Assembly (NCBI GenBank): GCA_028824555.1
Contig: JAPPDJ010000077.1
Coordinates: 1-64,000, forward strand
DNA: 64,000 nt
Direction of reading: 5' to 3'
Origin: Gammaproteobacteria bacterium
Lineage (GTDB): Bacteria > Pseudomonadota > Gammaproteobacteria > Pseudomonadales > Azotimanducaceae
The notes under the pieces are model-generated. The model saw only the letters and a list, made by a program, of their open reading frames with translations, was not told the origin of the DNA and made no database searches. Each line of letters opens with the position of its first letter. The first letter of the stretch is position 1. Position numbers and translations under genes: made by a program. This document shows, in pieces, positions 38,570-46,010 of this stretch.

Positions 38570-39544
38570 ATGGACGGTGCCACCCCATCACGCGACTGGA
38601 GCGAGCCCGTGCGTTACCCAGACCCCGCCGTGCAGGTTCTGGATCGGCGCTTTCGCCGCTATGTCCTTGGCAGCGCCGCCGTGGAGCGGCTCTATGTCGG
38701 CTGTCGCTGGGCGGAAGGGCCGGTGTGGTTCGGCGACGGGCGCTACCTCTTGTGGAGCGACATCCCGAACGACCGCATCCTGCGCTTCGACGAGATCACC
38801 GGCGAAGTGACCGTCTGGCGTTCCCCGGCCGACAACGCCAACGGCAACACCAGAGACCGCCAAGGCCGCCTCGTCACCTGCGAACACGGCTCCCGTCGGG
38901 TCACCCGCACCGAGCACGACGGCACCGTCACCGTGCTCATGGATCGCTTCGAGGGCAAGCGCCTCAATGCGCCAAACGACGTCGTTGTGCACGCCGACGG
39001 CGGCATCTGGTTCACGGACCCCGGCTACGGCATTCACGTCAACTACGAAGGCCACAAGGCGCCGTTCGAGCTGCCAACGCGCGTCTATCGGCTGGCACCG
39101 GACACCCTCGAAGCCACGGTGGTGGATGAGAGCCTGGAAAAACCGAATGGGCTCGCCTTCTCGCCGGACTGCAAGACGCTCTACCTCGTCGACACCGGCG
39201 CCTCGCACGTGCCCGGGCATCCGCACCACATCACGGCGTTCGACGTCGTGGACAATGCAACGCTTGGGAGCCCCCGCGTATTCTGCGACATGGGTGCCGG
39301 CAGTTCGGACGGCATTCGCGTGGATGTGGACGGCAACGTCTGGTCAGCCGCCGGCTGGGGCGGCGATGGCTACGACGGCGTTCACGTGTTCGCGCCCGAT
39401 GGGGACAAGATCGGTGAAATCCACCTGCCGGAGGGCGTGTCCAACGTTTGCTTCGGCGGGGTGAAGCGCAACCGGCTGTTCATGACCGGGTCGCAGTCGC
39501 TGTACTCGCTCTACGTGGAGACGCAGGGGACTCCTTACGTGTAA
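38570..39544 (+). CDS. SMP-30/gluconolactonase-family protein
   Basis: Six-bladed beta-propeller hydrolase of 324 residues. Typical motifs are the metal-binding Glu in WAEGPVWFGDGRYLLWSDI, the Asn in LNAPNDVVVHADGGIWFTDPGYG, and SSDGIRVDVDGNVWSA with the catalytic Asp. KPNGLAFSPDCKTLYLVDT is a further blade signature. Enzymes of this family hydrolyse sugar or other lactones using one divalent metal. No signal peptide is seen, so it is probably cytoplasmic. It is the only gene of its transcription unit, and the substrate is unknown. Confidence 0.92.
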   Translation: MDGATPSRDWSEPVRYPDPAVQVLDRRFRRYVLGSAAVERLYVGCRWAEGPVWFGDGRYLLWSDIPNDRILRFDEITGEVTVWRSPADNANGNTRDRQGRLVTCEHGSRRVTRTEHDGTVTVLMDRFEGKRLNAPNDVVVHADGGIWFTDPGYGIHVNYEGHKAPFELPTRVYRLAPDTLEATVVDESLEKPNGLAFSPDCKTLYLVDTGASHVPGHPHHITAFDVVDNATLGSPRVFCDMGAGSSDGIRVDVDGNVWSAAGWGGDGYDGVHVFAPDGDKIGEIHLPEGVSNVCFGGVKRNRLFMTGSQSLYSLYVETQGTPYV

Positions 39545-39623
39545 GGGCCACCTTGGGCTCCGGTCAAGGCATCGGCCACGGTGCGCCGCCCCGCCAAGAA
39601 AGGCGAAGTCGGCTTTCCCTAGG

Positions 39624-39731
39624 AGCTTGCGCCGTAGGAATGGCGCGACAGCGTCATTCTACGGCGCGAGGTCATAGGTAGGTGGGGGCTGGGGCCAGAC
39701 GCCGAGCGCTAGCGAGGGGTTTGGCGGCGCT
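39624..39731 (+). repeat. composite intergenic repeat, copy C
   Basis: A long hairpin (arms 39629-39642 and 39655-39667, 13 bp with one bulged base) is followed by AGGTCATAGG and GTGGGGGCTGGGGCCAGAC, then GAGGGGTTTGGCGGCGC. The tail matches copy A at 29920-29975 almost base for base, while the stem sequence differs but stays paired. It lies between the converging SMP-30 and WYL genes and could serve as a bidirectional terminator. Confidence 0.7.
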
Positions 39732-39748
39732 AGTGCGCGCGAGAGGAA

Positions 39749-40765
39749 CTATCCAACGTAGGCCGCGTGCAGGGCTTCGGCGTGCGCCGTGAACTCGTTG
39801 CGTAGGCGCTTTGGCGACAGGACTTCCACCATGGCGCCGAAGCCCATGAGCCAGGTGCGGAGCTCGTCCGAGTCGGCAACCGTGGCCTCGACGAGGATGC
39901 GGCCGTCGCGCCGCATGGTTGTGCGGTGATCGGACGCGAGCTTGGCGTCGCCTAGCTGACCGAACGCCTCGGGCTGAAACGCCGCTCGCAGCTTGAGCTT
40001 GCCGGCGCCCGCCTCAGACGAGAACTCCTCCGTCTCGTCGAGGTGGCGCGACAGGCTGAAGCCGCGCGGACGTTGCACCGCCTCCGCGAGCAAGGTGGGA
40101 TTTGACAGCCGATGCAGCAGGAAATGCTGCACTTCGCTCTCGCCCTCCTCGCCTTCCTCCGTGGCCACTAGGTGGATGATGCCGCCCCGGAAGACGACCC
40201 CAAGGGGACTCAACACCCTGCGAGTGGCACGCTCCCCGGGAGCGCTGCATGTGACCTCGATGCGCTGGTCGTCGAGCAGTGCCCGATACACTTCCTCGAT
40301 TACGTCCTGACGCACGCTCGGCGGCGTCATGGCAATGCCCCGCTCGACGATGCGCGCCTTGCGCGCCCACGCTCCGAGCTTCGACTCGCCCTTGAGCATC
40401 TCGTCGGCGGCGCGCAGGTGACCGGCCATCAGACGCAGGGTGGAGGGCGGCATGATGGGCTTGAGGTATTCGCCCGCCAGCTTCAGCGCGAAGGCGGTCT
40501 CCCGACTCATGGCCGGGATTTGGGTGATCGCGTCCTTCTGGGTCCAGAACCAGCGGTTGGCGCGACCATCCCGCTCGCTGCTGATGGGGAAGATGGCGGA
40601 GAGTTTCTCTAGGCTGCGCTGGATCGAGCGGATGTCCACCTCGTAGTCCGGGTCCACCGCAAGCAGTTCCTCGCCGATCTCCCGGGTGGTCTTGGAGCGG
40701 GGCTGCACCGGAATCACCTGCAGCATCGTCAGCGAGCGCATGATCGTGTCGCCTGCCTTGCGCAT
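39749..40765 (-). CDS. WYL-domain transcriptional regulator
   Basis: A 338-residue protein. Residues 1 to about 70 form a winged helix (REIGEELLAVDPDYEVDIRS then IQRSLEKLS), and about 125-245 form a WYL domain beginning VRQDVIEEVYRALLDDQRIEV and LSPLGVVFRGG. The eponymous W-Y-L triad is replaced (GGIIHLVA). A WCX-like C-terminal domain follows (about 255-338). WYL regulators sense ligands, often nucleic acid, and frequently control defence loci; no defence genes are visible nearby. The ATG has AGGTGG just upstream. Confidence 0.85.
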   Translation of the reverse strand: MRKAGDTIMRSLTMLQVIPVQPRSKTTREIGEELLAVDPDYEVDIRSIQRSLEKLSAIFPISSERDGRANRWFWTQKDAITQIPAMSRETAFALKLAGEYLKPIMPPSTLRLMAGHLRAADEMLKGESKLGAWARKARIVERGIAMTPPSVRQDVIEEVYRALLDDQRIEVTCSAPGERATRRVLSPLGVVFRGGIIHLVATEEGEEGESEVQHFLLHRLSNPTLLAEAVQRPRGFSLSRHLDETEEFSSEAGAGKLKLRAAFQPEAFGQLGDAKLASDHRTTMRRDGRILVEATVADSDELRTWLMGFGAMVEVLSPKRLRNEFTAHAEALHAAYVG

Positions 40766-40978
40766 GGGCCACCTGTCACCTAACTGCAATCTGCGCGATT
40801 GTACGACACCAAGAGAACCGCGAAACAGCGGTGCGACAGAAAACGTCGCCTTGTTGGGGCCGCGCACCCGCGAGGGCGCGTTGGGAGGTAAGCACCGCAG
40901 AAAACGGCCCTGGCGCAAAAGGGGAGTGACAGGAGGGCTTCGTTCGGAGATTGCGGCGTACGGGCGTTGGGTCGGCGG

Positions 40979-41144
40979 CCCCCCCTCCGAGAAAAGCCAG
41001 GACGCTTTTCTCGACTCCCCCTCGAGGGGGAGTGACAGGAAAGTGCGCGCCACGACCGTTGTTGGGGGTGCGAGGGCCTTCCTGTCACTCCCCCCTTGCG
41101 GGGGAGTCGAGAAACGGCGTTCCTCGCCGTTTGTCGGAGGGGGG
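40979..41144. repeat. long inverted repeat with nested hairpins
   Basis: The left arm (40979-41042) and right arm (41079-41144) are near inverted copies, both containing a CCCCCTCCGA end, an inner hairpin, CTCGACTCCC and GGGAGTGACAGGAA. The inner stems differ but remain paired: GAGAAAAGC/GCTTTTCTC on the left, AAACGGCG/CGCCGTTT on the right. The left arm also has a perfect 20-bp palindrome at 41014-41033. A partial third copy (GGGGAGTGACAGGA) is at 40921. The gap 40766-41157 (392 bases) holds this element and no gene I can support. Confidence 0.75.
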
Positions 41145-41157
41145 TGCAGAGTCCGCG

Positions 41158-43545
41158 CTAGCCGAAGGCACCAGCAGTGCGCAGGCGTTCGTACTCTGCG
41201 CCGTCGATGCCCAGCACGCCACCCATCACCTCGCGATTGTGCTGGCCGAGGCAAGGCGCTGGCATCCGCAGGCGCGGCGGCGTGCGGGAATAGATGGTGG
41301 CCGGGCCGTCGTAGGGCGTGGGGCCCATGACAGGATGGTTCAGCGTCACGAAGAAACGACGGTGTGCGAGCTGCTCGTCTTGGTAGAGGTCTGCAGGGCG
41401 AGCCACGACATGCGCCGGCACGCCGTGCTCGCGCAAGGATGCGGCGGCGGCGAACGCATCGCGCGACTCGCACCACGCCGTCAAAGCCGCATCGAGACCG
41501 TCGCCGGCATCGCCTGGCCCGGCCAGCCCGATCGCGCGCGCCAACGCCTCGCGCTCCGTGTCTGTCTCCACCCCCACGGCGATGTAGCGATGGGTGCCAC
41601 GACAGGCGAAGACGCCGTGTGGATCGAGCTGTGGCGAGCCCTGTCCCAACCGGGTGGCGACGTTGCCGTTTGCCGCGTGTTCGAGCACCAACGGTTCGAG
41701 GAAGCGAATGCCGCACTCGATCTGCGAGACATCGATGTACTGCCCCTTGCCCGTCCGCTGCCTGTGCAGGAGCGCGGCGCCCAAGGTGGCGGTGGCGAAG
41801 CGCGGCGTGATGAAGTCCGTGTAGGCGCCCCACGGCCCGGAGGGCGGTCGGTCTTGCCAGCCGACGAGCCCAAACAGGCCCGCGATGGCCGCGCCCTGGC
41901 CGCCGAAGCCGGAGTAGGTTCGCTCCCGCCCCGTCTGACCTCTCATGCAGGTGGAAAGCATGATGAGGTCGTCGCGGCCGCTCGAGAGCGCGTCCCAGTC
42001 GAGGCCAAAGCGAGCCATGGTGCCGGGCGAGAAGCTCTCGAGCACCACGTCCGCCCAATCCGCCATGCGCCGGGCGAGGCGCAGCCCTTCCGGGTTCTTG
42101 AGGTCCAGCGTGATGCCGCGCTTGGAGGTGTTGAAGTTGGCCATGAACTGCGCCCGGTCGGGGTGGCGCTTGCCATCCTTGAACGGCGCCGATGTGCGCA
42201 GGAGGTCAAGCCGGCTGGCGGACTCGATCCGCACCACCGTCGCGCCATGATCCGCCAGCGCCTTGCCGATCATGGGACCGACACCCACCCAACTGAAGTC
42301 GGCCACGCGCAGCCCCTCGAAAGGCGACGAAACGCACTGCGACGAAGAAGATGCCTGCCGGCGCGCACCCACGTTGCCCTGATCGACGGGCGTCTCGCTC
42401 TGCACATCGGTCGCAGGTCGCGTGCTCACCATCGACTCGCCGATCGCCGGGGCGTGGCGCACACGCGACAGCGGCGTTCGAGACAGCCGGGCGAAAGGGC
42501 CTGCGTAGCGGCGCCCGTCGCACTGCACCCAGTAGTCGCGGTCTTCGAGTTGCGGATCGGTGGCGAGATCGGCAACCGTATAGATGGCGGCAAGCGTGAG
42601 GCCGTGCTTGGCGGAGAACGACTGGATCTCGCGCTTCGTGTGCAGCGCCAAGACATCCACGACGCGCTCCGCCGCAATGCGCAAGTCCTTCGCTTCGATG
42701 TCGCCAGCAGCCAGCGCCGCCAGCCAGCCGGTCATGTCTCGCCCGCGCAGGGCCTCCGGCACATCGAGCCCGTTTTCCTCCGTCCAGCGCAGCAGCGCAT
42801 GGAAGGTGCGCTCGCCGATGACCGGCATTTGCAAGCGAAGCTGGGCATGGCCGTCGCGACAGGGCACGATGTTCGGCAGCTTGAGACCCGGCGCGACCAA
42901 GGGCGGCAACTGGCCCCGAAACTCGCTGGTGCCGGGTGGGTTTTGCCCCGTGTTCGGCGGAAAGCCAGTGGCGTTCATGAGCGTCCAGACGATGCATGCC
43001 TGCGCGGAAACATCCAGGTGTTGCCCCAGCCCGGAGCGTTCCCGCGCGTTGAGCGCCACCACGATGTCCGCCGCCGCCTGCGCGCCGGCATGGAACGCCG
43101 CCTGCGGCATTGCACCCATGGGCAGCGGCGGACGGTCGCCGTTGCCTTGCAGGTTGACGAGGCCCCCTGCGGCTTCGACGGTGATCTCGGCGGCTGGTGC
43201 ATCCGCCAACGGGCCACCGAGTCCAAACGGCGTCACGCAGGCATGGATCAAGCGCGGAAAGCGCTCGTTCAGCGTCCCGCGGTAGCCAGACTCGATGAAC
43301 ACATCCGCGGCCGAGAGATACGGCTCCGGATCGTCCGCAACCACGCTGTGCTTGCCGGCGCCCATCGCAGCCCAGTACAGCGACTCTCCCTCGTGGAATG
43401 GCCCCACGCGGCGCGAGTCGCACCCGGCGGCCGGCTCGATCTTGATGACCACGGCACCAAGTTCGGCGAGGATACGTCCCGCCATTTCGCCCCAGCGCGT
43501 GGTGGTGTCGACGACGCGAATGCCGGTGAGCGGTGGCGCCGTCAC
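41158..43545 (-). CDS. fused double CaiB/BaiF CoA-transferase
   Basis: Family III CoA-transferase, 795 residues, made of two tandem modules (about 1-375 and 395-795), each with the N-terminal motif (GIRVVDTTTRWGEMAGRILAELGA; LRVADFSWVGVGPMIGKALADHGA) and an R-x-TG-x-GQ segment. By eye, the second module keeps the catalytic Asp (GAYTDFITPR), whereas the first has Ala at the matching place (GAMPQAAFHAG). These enzymes move CoA between carboxylic acids. It overlaps the next gene by ATGA and is the last gene of the catabolic operon. The acid used is not known. Confidence 0.9.
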   Translation of the reverse strand: MTAPPLTGIRVVDTTTRWGEMAGRILAELGAVVIKIEPAAGCDSRRVGPFHEGESLYWAAMGAGKHSVVADDPEPYLSAADVFIESGYRGTLNERFPRLIHACVTPFGLGGPLADAPAAEITVEAAGGLVNLQGNGDRPPLPMGAMPQAAFHAGAQAAADIVVALNARERSGLGQHLDVSAQACIVWTLMNATGFPPNTGQNPPGTSEFRGQLPPLVAPGLKLPNIVPCRDGHAQLRLQMPVIGERTFHALLRWTEENGLDVPEALRGRDMTGWLAALAAGDIEAKDLRIAAERVVDVLALHTKREIQSFSAKHGLTLAAIYTVADLATDPQLEDRDYWVQCDGRRYAGPFARLSRTPLSRVRHAPAIGESMVSTRPATDVQSETPVDQGNVGARRQASSSSQCVSSPFEGLRVADFSWVGVGPMIGKALADHGATVVRIESASRLDLLRTSAPFKDGKRHPDRAQFMANFNTSKRGITLDLKNPEGLRLARRMADWADVVLESFSPGTMARFGLDWDALSSGRDDLIMLSTCMRGQTGRERTYSGFGGQGAAIAGLFGLVGWQDRPPSGPWGAYTDFITPRFATATLGAALLHRQRTGKGQYIDVSQIECGIRFLEPLVLEHAANGNVATRLGQGSPQLDPHGVFACRGTHRYIAVGVETDTEREALARAIGLAGPGDAGDGLDAALTAWCESRDAFAAAASLREHGVPAHVVARPADLYQDEQLAHRRFFVTLNHPVMGPTPYDGPATIYSRTPPRLRMPAPCLGQHNREVMGGVLGIDGAEYERLRTAGAFG

Positions 43546-44765
43546 GGCAGTCGCGGCTTCGTGCCGATGACGCCCTTCTCCGCCAACGCCGCGATTTCGT
43601 CCGCCTTAAGGCCGAGCACTTCCGACAGCACCTCAAAGTTGTGCTGGCCGAGGGTCGGCGCCGGACGGTCGATGTCGAACGGCGCTTCGCCAACGCGATA
43701 GGGCGGCGCCGGATGCGGCAGCTCGCCGACATACTCGCGCTGCATCATCTTCCAGAAGCCCCGCGCCGCGAGGTGCGGGTCCGTGGTGAGTTCCAGCCCC
43801 CCGGCCAAGCGTGCCGCCGGCACGCCCGCTTCCTGCAACTCCGGCATCAAGAGCTCGACAACCTGCGCCGAGGTGAAGGCTCGCACGGCATCGTCGAGTT
43901 CCTCCCGCCGTGCCAGCCGGTCCGCGACATCGCCGAATCCGCCGATGCCACTCGCCGCCTCGAACGCCTTCCACTCCGCCTCCGAGCGAACCTGGATGAC
44001 GATCCACTCGTCGTCGCCGGCGCAGGGATAGACGCCGTGCGGCGCGTGTTCGAGGGAGCGGTTGCCGAGTCGCTGCGGCGGCGAGCCGGTGACAGACTGC
44101 GTGAGAATGCCCTTGATGCCGAGCGGGAACAGGCATTCGGATTGCGACAGGTCGAGGTGCTGGCCCTTGCCGGTTCTGCGCCGGGCACGAAGCGCCGTGA
44201 GCAGCGCCGCAGCGCCGTTGAGGCCGCCCACCGAGTCGCCTAGCGCGACGTGGATCATGGTGGGTGGCATGGATTCCTCGCCAGACTGATGCGGCAGGCC
44301 CGACGCCTGCTCCACCGTCGAACCGTAAGCCCGATAGCCCTGCCAAGGCCCGCTGCTGCCGAAGGCCGGCATCGAAATCATCACGATTTCGGGATTGGCC
44401 TTCGCCAGCACCGGGTAATCGAGGCCGAGCTTCGGCAGCACGCCGGCGGAGTAGTTCTCCACCACCACATCCGAGATGGCCACCAGCCGCAGGAGCAGGT
44501 CCGCCCCTTCCAGGGTCGAAAGGTCCAGCGTCAAGTCGCGCTTGTTGCGGTTCACCATGTTGAAGGCCGGCGACATCTCGGCGCCGCCCTCATCGATCCA
44601 CTCTTGGGTGGCCTCCCAGCCGCGCCACCAGTCAAACCGGACGCAACCCTCTACCTTGATGACATCGGCGCCCATGTCGGCGAGATGCCGCGCCGCCAAC
44701 GGGCCGGCCCAACCCATGGAGAGATCGACCACCCGCACGCCTTCGAGCAAGCTGGGGCGGCTCAT
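43542..44765 (-). CDS. CaiB/BaiF CoA-transferase
   Basis: Single-module family III CoA-transferase, 407 residues. VRVVDLSMGWAGPLAARHLADMGADVIKVE is the N-terminal Rossmann motif in which the CoA binds. NRNKRDLTLDLSTLEG is a family motif, and HVALGDSVGGLNGAAALL holds the predicted catalytic Asp. RTGKGQHLDLSQSE follows. It is coupled by ATGA overlaps to CoA-transferase genes on both sides, suggesting a heteromeric enzyme or sequential activation steps. GTGCGGG precedes the start weakly. Confidence 0.92.
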   Translation of the reverse strand: MSRPSLLEGVRVVDLSMGWAGPLAARHLADMGADVIKVEGCVRFDWWRGWEATQEWIDEGGAEMSPAFNMVNRNKRDLTLDLSTLEGADLLLRLVAISDVVVENYSAGVLPKLGLDYPVLAKANPEIVMISMPAFGSSGPWQGYRAYGSTVEQASGLPHQSGEESMPPTMIHVALGDSVGGLNGAAALLTALRARRRTGKGQHLDLSQSECLFPLGIKGILTQSVTGSPPQRLGNRSLEHAPHGVYPCAGDDEWIVIQVRSEAEWKAFEAASGIGGFGDVADRLARREELDDAVRAFTSAQVVELLMPELQEAGVPAARLAGGLELTTDPHLAARGFWKMMQREYVGELPHPAPPYRVGEAPFDIDRPAPTLGQHNFEVLSEVLGLKADEIAALAEKGVIGTKPRLP

Positions 44766-45901
44766 GCGCGCAAGCTCCGGGGTGGTTCGACAGGCGTCGG
44801 TACCATCGACCCAAGGGGGGCCACATCGCCGCCGCGAGTGGCAGGGGTGCGGAACAGACGAAACGGCGTCACCGGAGCCACGAAGCCCTCTTGCCCCGGT
44901 GGCCGCACCTCATCGAACGCCCGTCGGGCGACGTATTGGTCCACCGTGAACAGTTGCTCCATCGTCGGCACCAGCGCCAGCGGGATGCGCGCGCCCTGAC
45001 CCCGGTTGAAGAGCTCCGTCGCGCTCTGCTCCCGCACCCGCTCGTGGATGAGCGGGTCAAGCACGTCCGCATCCTGCAGGCGGCCGACCGCGCTTTGGTA
45101 TTGCGGCACGTCGGCGAATTCCTGCATGTCGAGCAAGGCACAGAAACTCTTCCACTGCGAGGGCGTGAGCGCGGTGACGCCGAGCCAGCCGTCGCGGCAG
45201 GGATAGATGCCGAGCGGATAGGTGGGCGGATAGCGGTTCACGCCCATGCGCCGTACGCGACGACCGCTGCGATGGCCGCCCACGCCACCGACCTCCGTGA
45301 AGCAAAGGTTGGCCTCGAGGATGCTCGTGTCGAGCCGAACCGGGCCCGAGGCATTGCCGATCTCCCGGGCGATCACCTGACCGAGCGTGCCGATGTAGGC
45401 GGCTAGGCCCCCGACGATCTGTGCCTGGCAGCCGGCGGGGAGGATGGGCGGACCCTCTTCGGTACCAATGCCCCGCACCATGCCGATGAGCGACTGAACC
45501 ACGCCGTCCGTGCCTTGATAGTCGGCATACGGTCCCGTGCGTCCGAACCACGTCACGGTGGAAACCACAACGTTGGGCGCAAGGGCCGAGAAGTGCTCGC
45601 AATCGAAGCGCCCGTCGTCAAGCACCACCTGTGCCTCCCGCGCCAAATCGCGGATGTCGGCGGCCGACTCGACCACCGCGCTCGCCTTGTTGGTGGACAA
45701 CCAAGCGTGGAGGGCGCTGTTTTCCGGAGCCGGGGCGCCGGGCAGAAATGGTGCTTCCCGCCGCGTGGCGAAGCCTTCGGGCGGCTCGGCATTGACCACA
45801 GCCGCCCCATGGTCCGCAAACAGCTTGCCGCAATAGGCCGTGGCGATGCTCCCGGCGGCATCCACCACCCGAATGCCCGCCAGCGCGGCTTCCTCACTCA
45901 T
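44762..45901 (-). CDS. CaiB/BaiF CoA-transferase, divergent
   Basis: A 379-residue family III CoA-transferase module (GIRVVDAAGSIATAYCGKLFADHGAAVV at the N-terminus; NKASAVVE). In place of the catalytic Asp region it reads CQAQIVGGLAAYIG, where Gln appears to align with Asp, and the R-x-TG-x-GQ segment is replaced by EIGNASGPVRLD. This suggests a non-catalytic partner for one of the neighbouring transferases, though the alignment was done by eye. It is the first of three ATGA-coupled transferase genes and starts 109 bases after the carboxylase stop. Confidence 0.85.
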   Translation of the reverse strand: MSEEAALAGIRVVDAAGSIATAYCGKLFADHGAAVVNAEPPEGFATRREAPFLPGAPAPENSALHAWLSTNKASAVVESAADIRDLAREAQVVLDDGRFDCEHFSALAPNVVVSTVTWFGRTGPYADYQGTDGVVQSLIGMVRGIGTEEGPPILPAGCQAQIVGGLAAYIGTLGQVIAREIGNASGPVRLDTSILEANLCFTEVGGVGGHRSGRRVRRMGVNRYPPTYPLGIYPCRDGWLGVTALTPSQWKSFCALLDMQEFADVPQYQSAVGRLQDADVLDPLIHERVREQSATELFNRGQGARIPLALVPTMEQLFTVDQYVARRAFDEVRPPGQEGFVAPVTPFRLFRTPATRGGDVAPLGSMVPTPVEPPRSLRA

Positions 45902-46010
45902 CCGCGATCCCTTCCCTGCACGGCAGCCAAGAATAGCGGACTGCGAGCGGAGGGGAGCCGGCGCCGAGCAGATGCGGGGTAGCCGGTCGGTTTCTGGAGT
46001 TCCCTGCGTA

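Noticed and set aside
39749-42058. A 769-codon frame containing the WYL regulator
   Set aside because: Codons before 40765 translate the inverted repeat and the antisense of a CoA-transferase.
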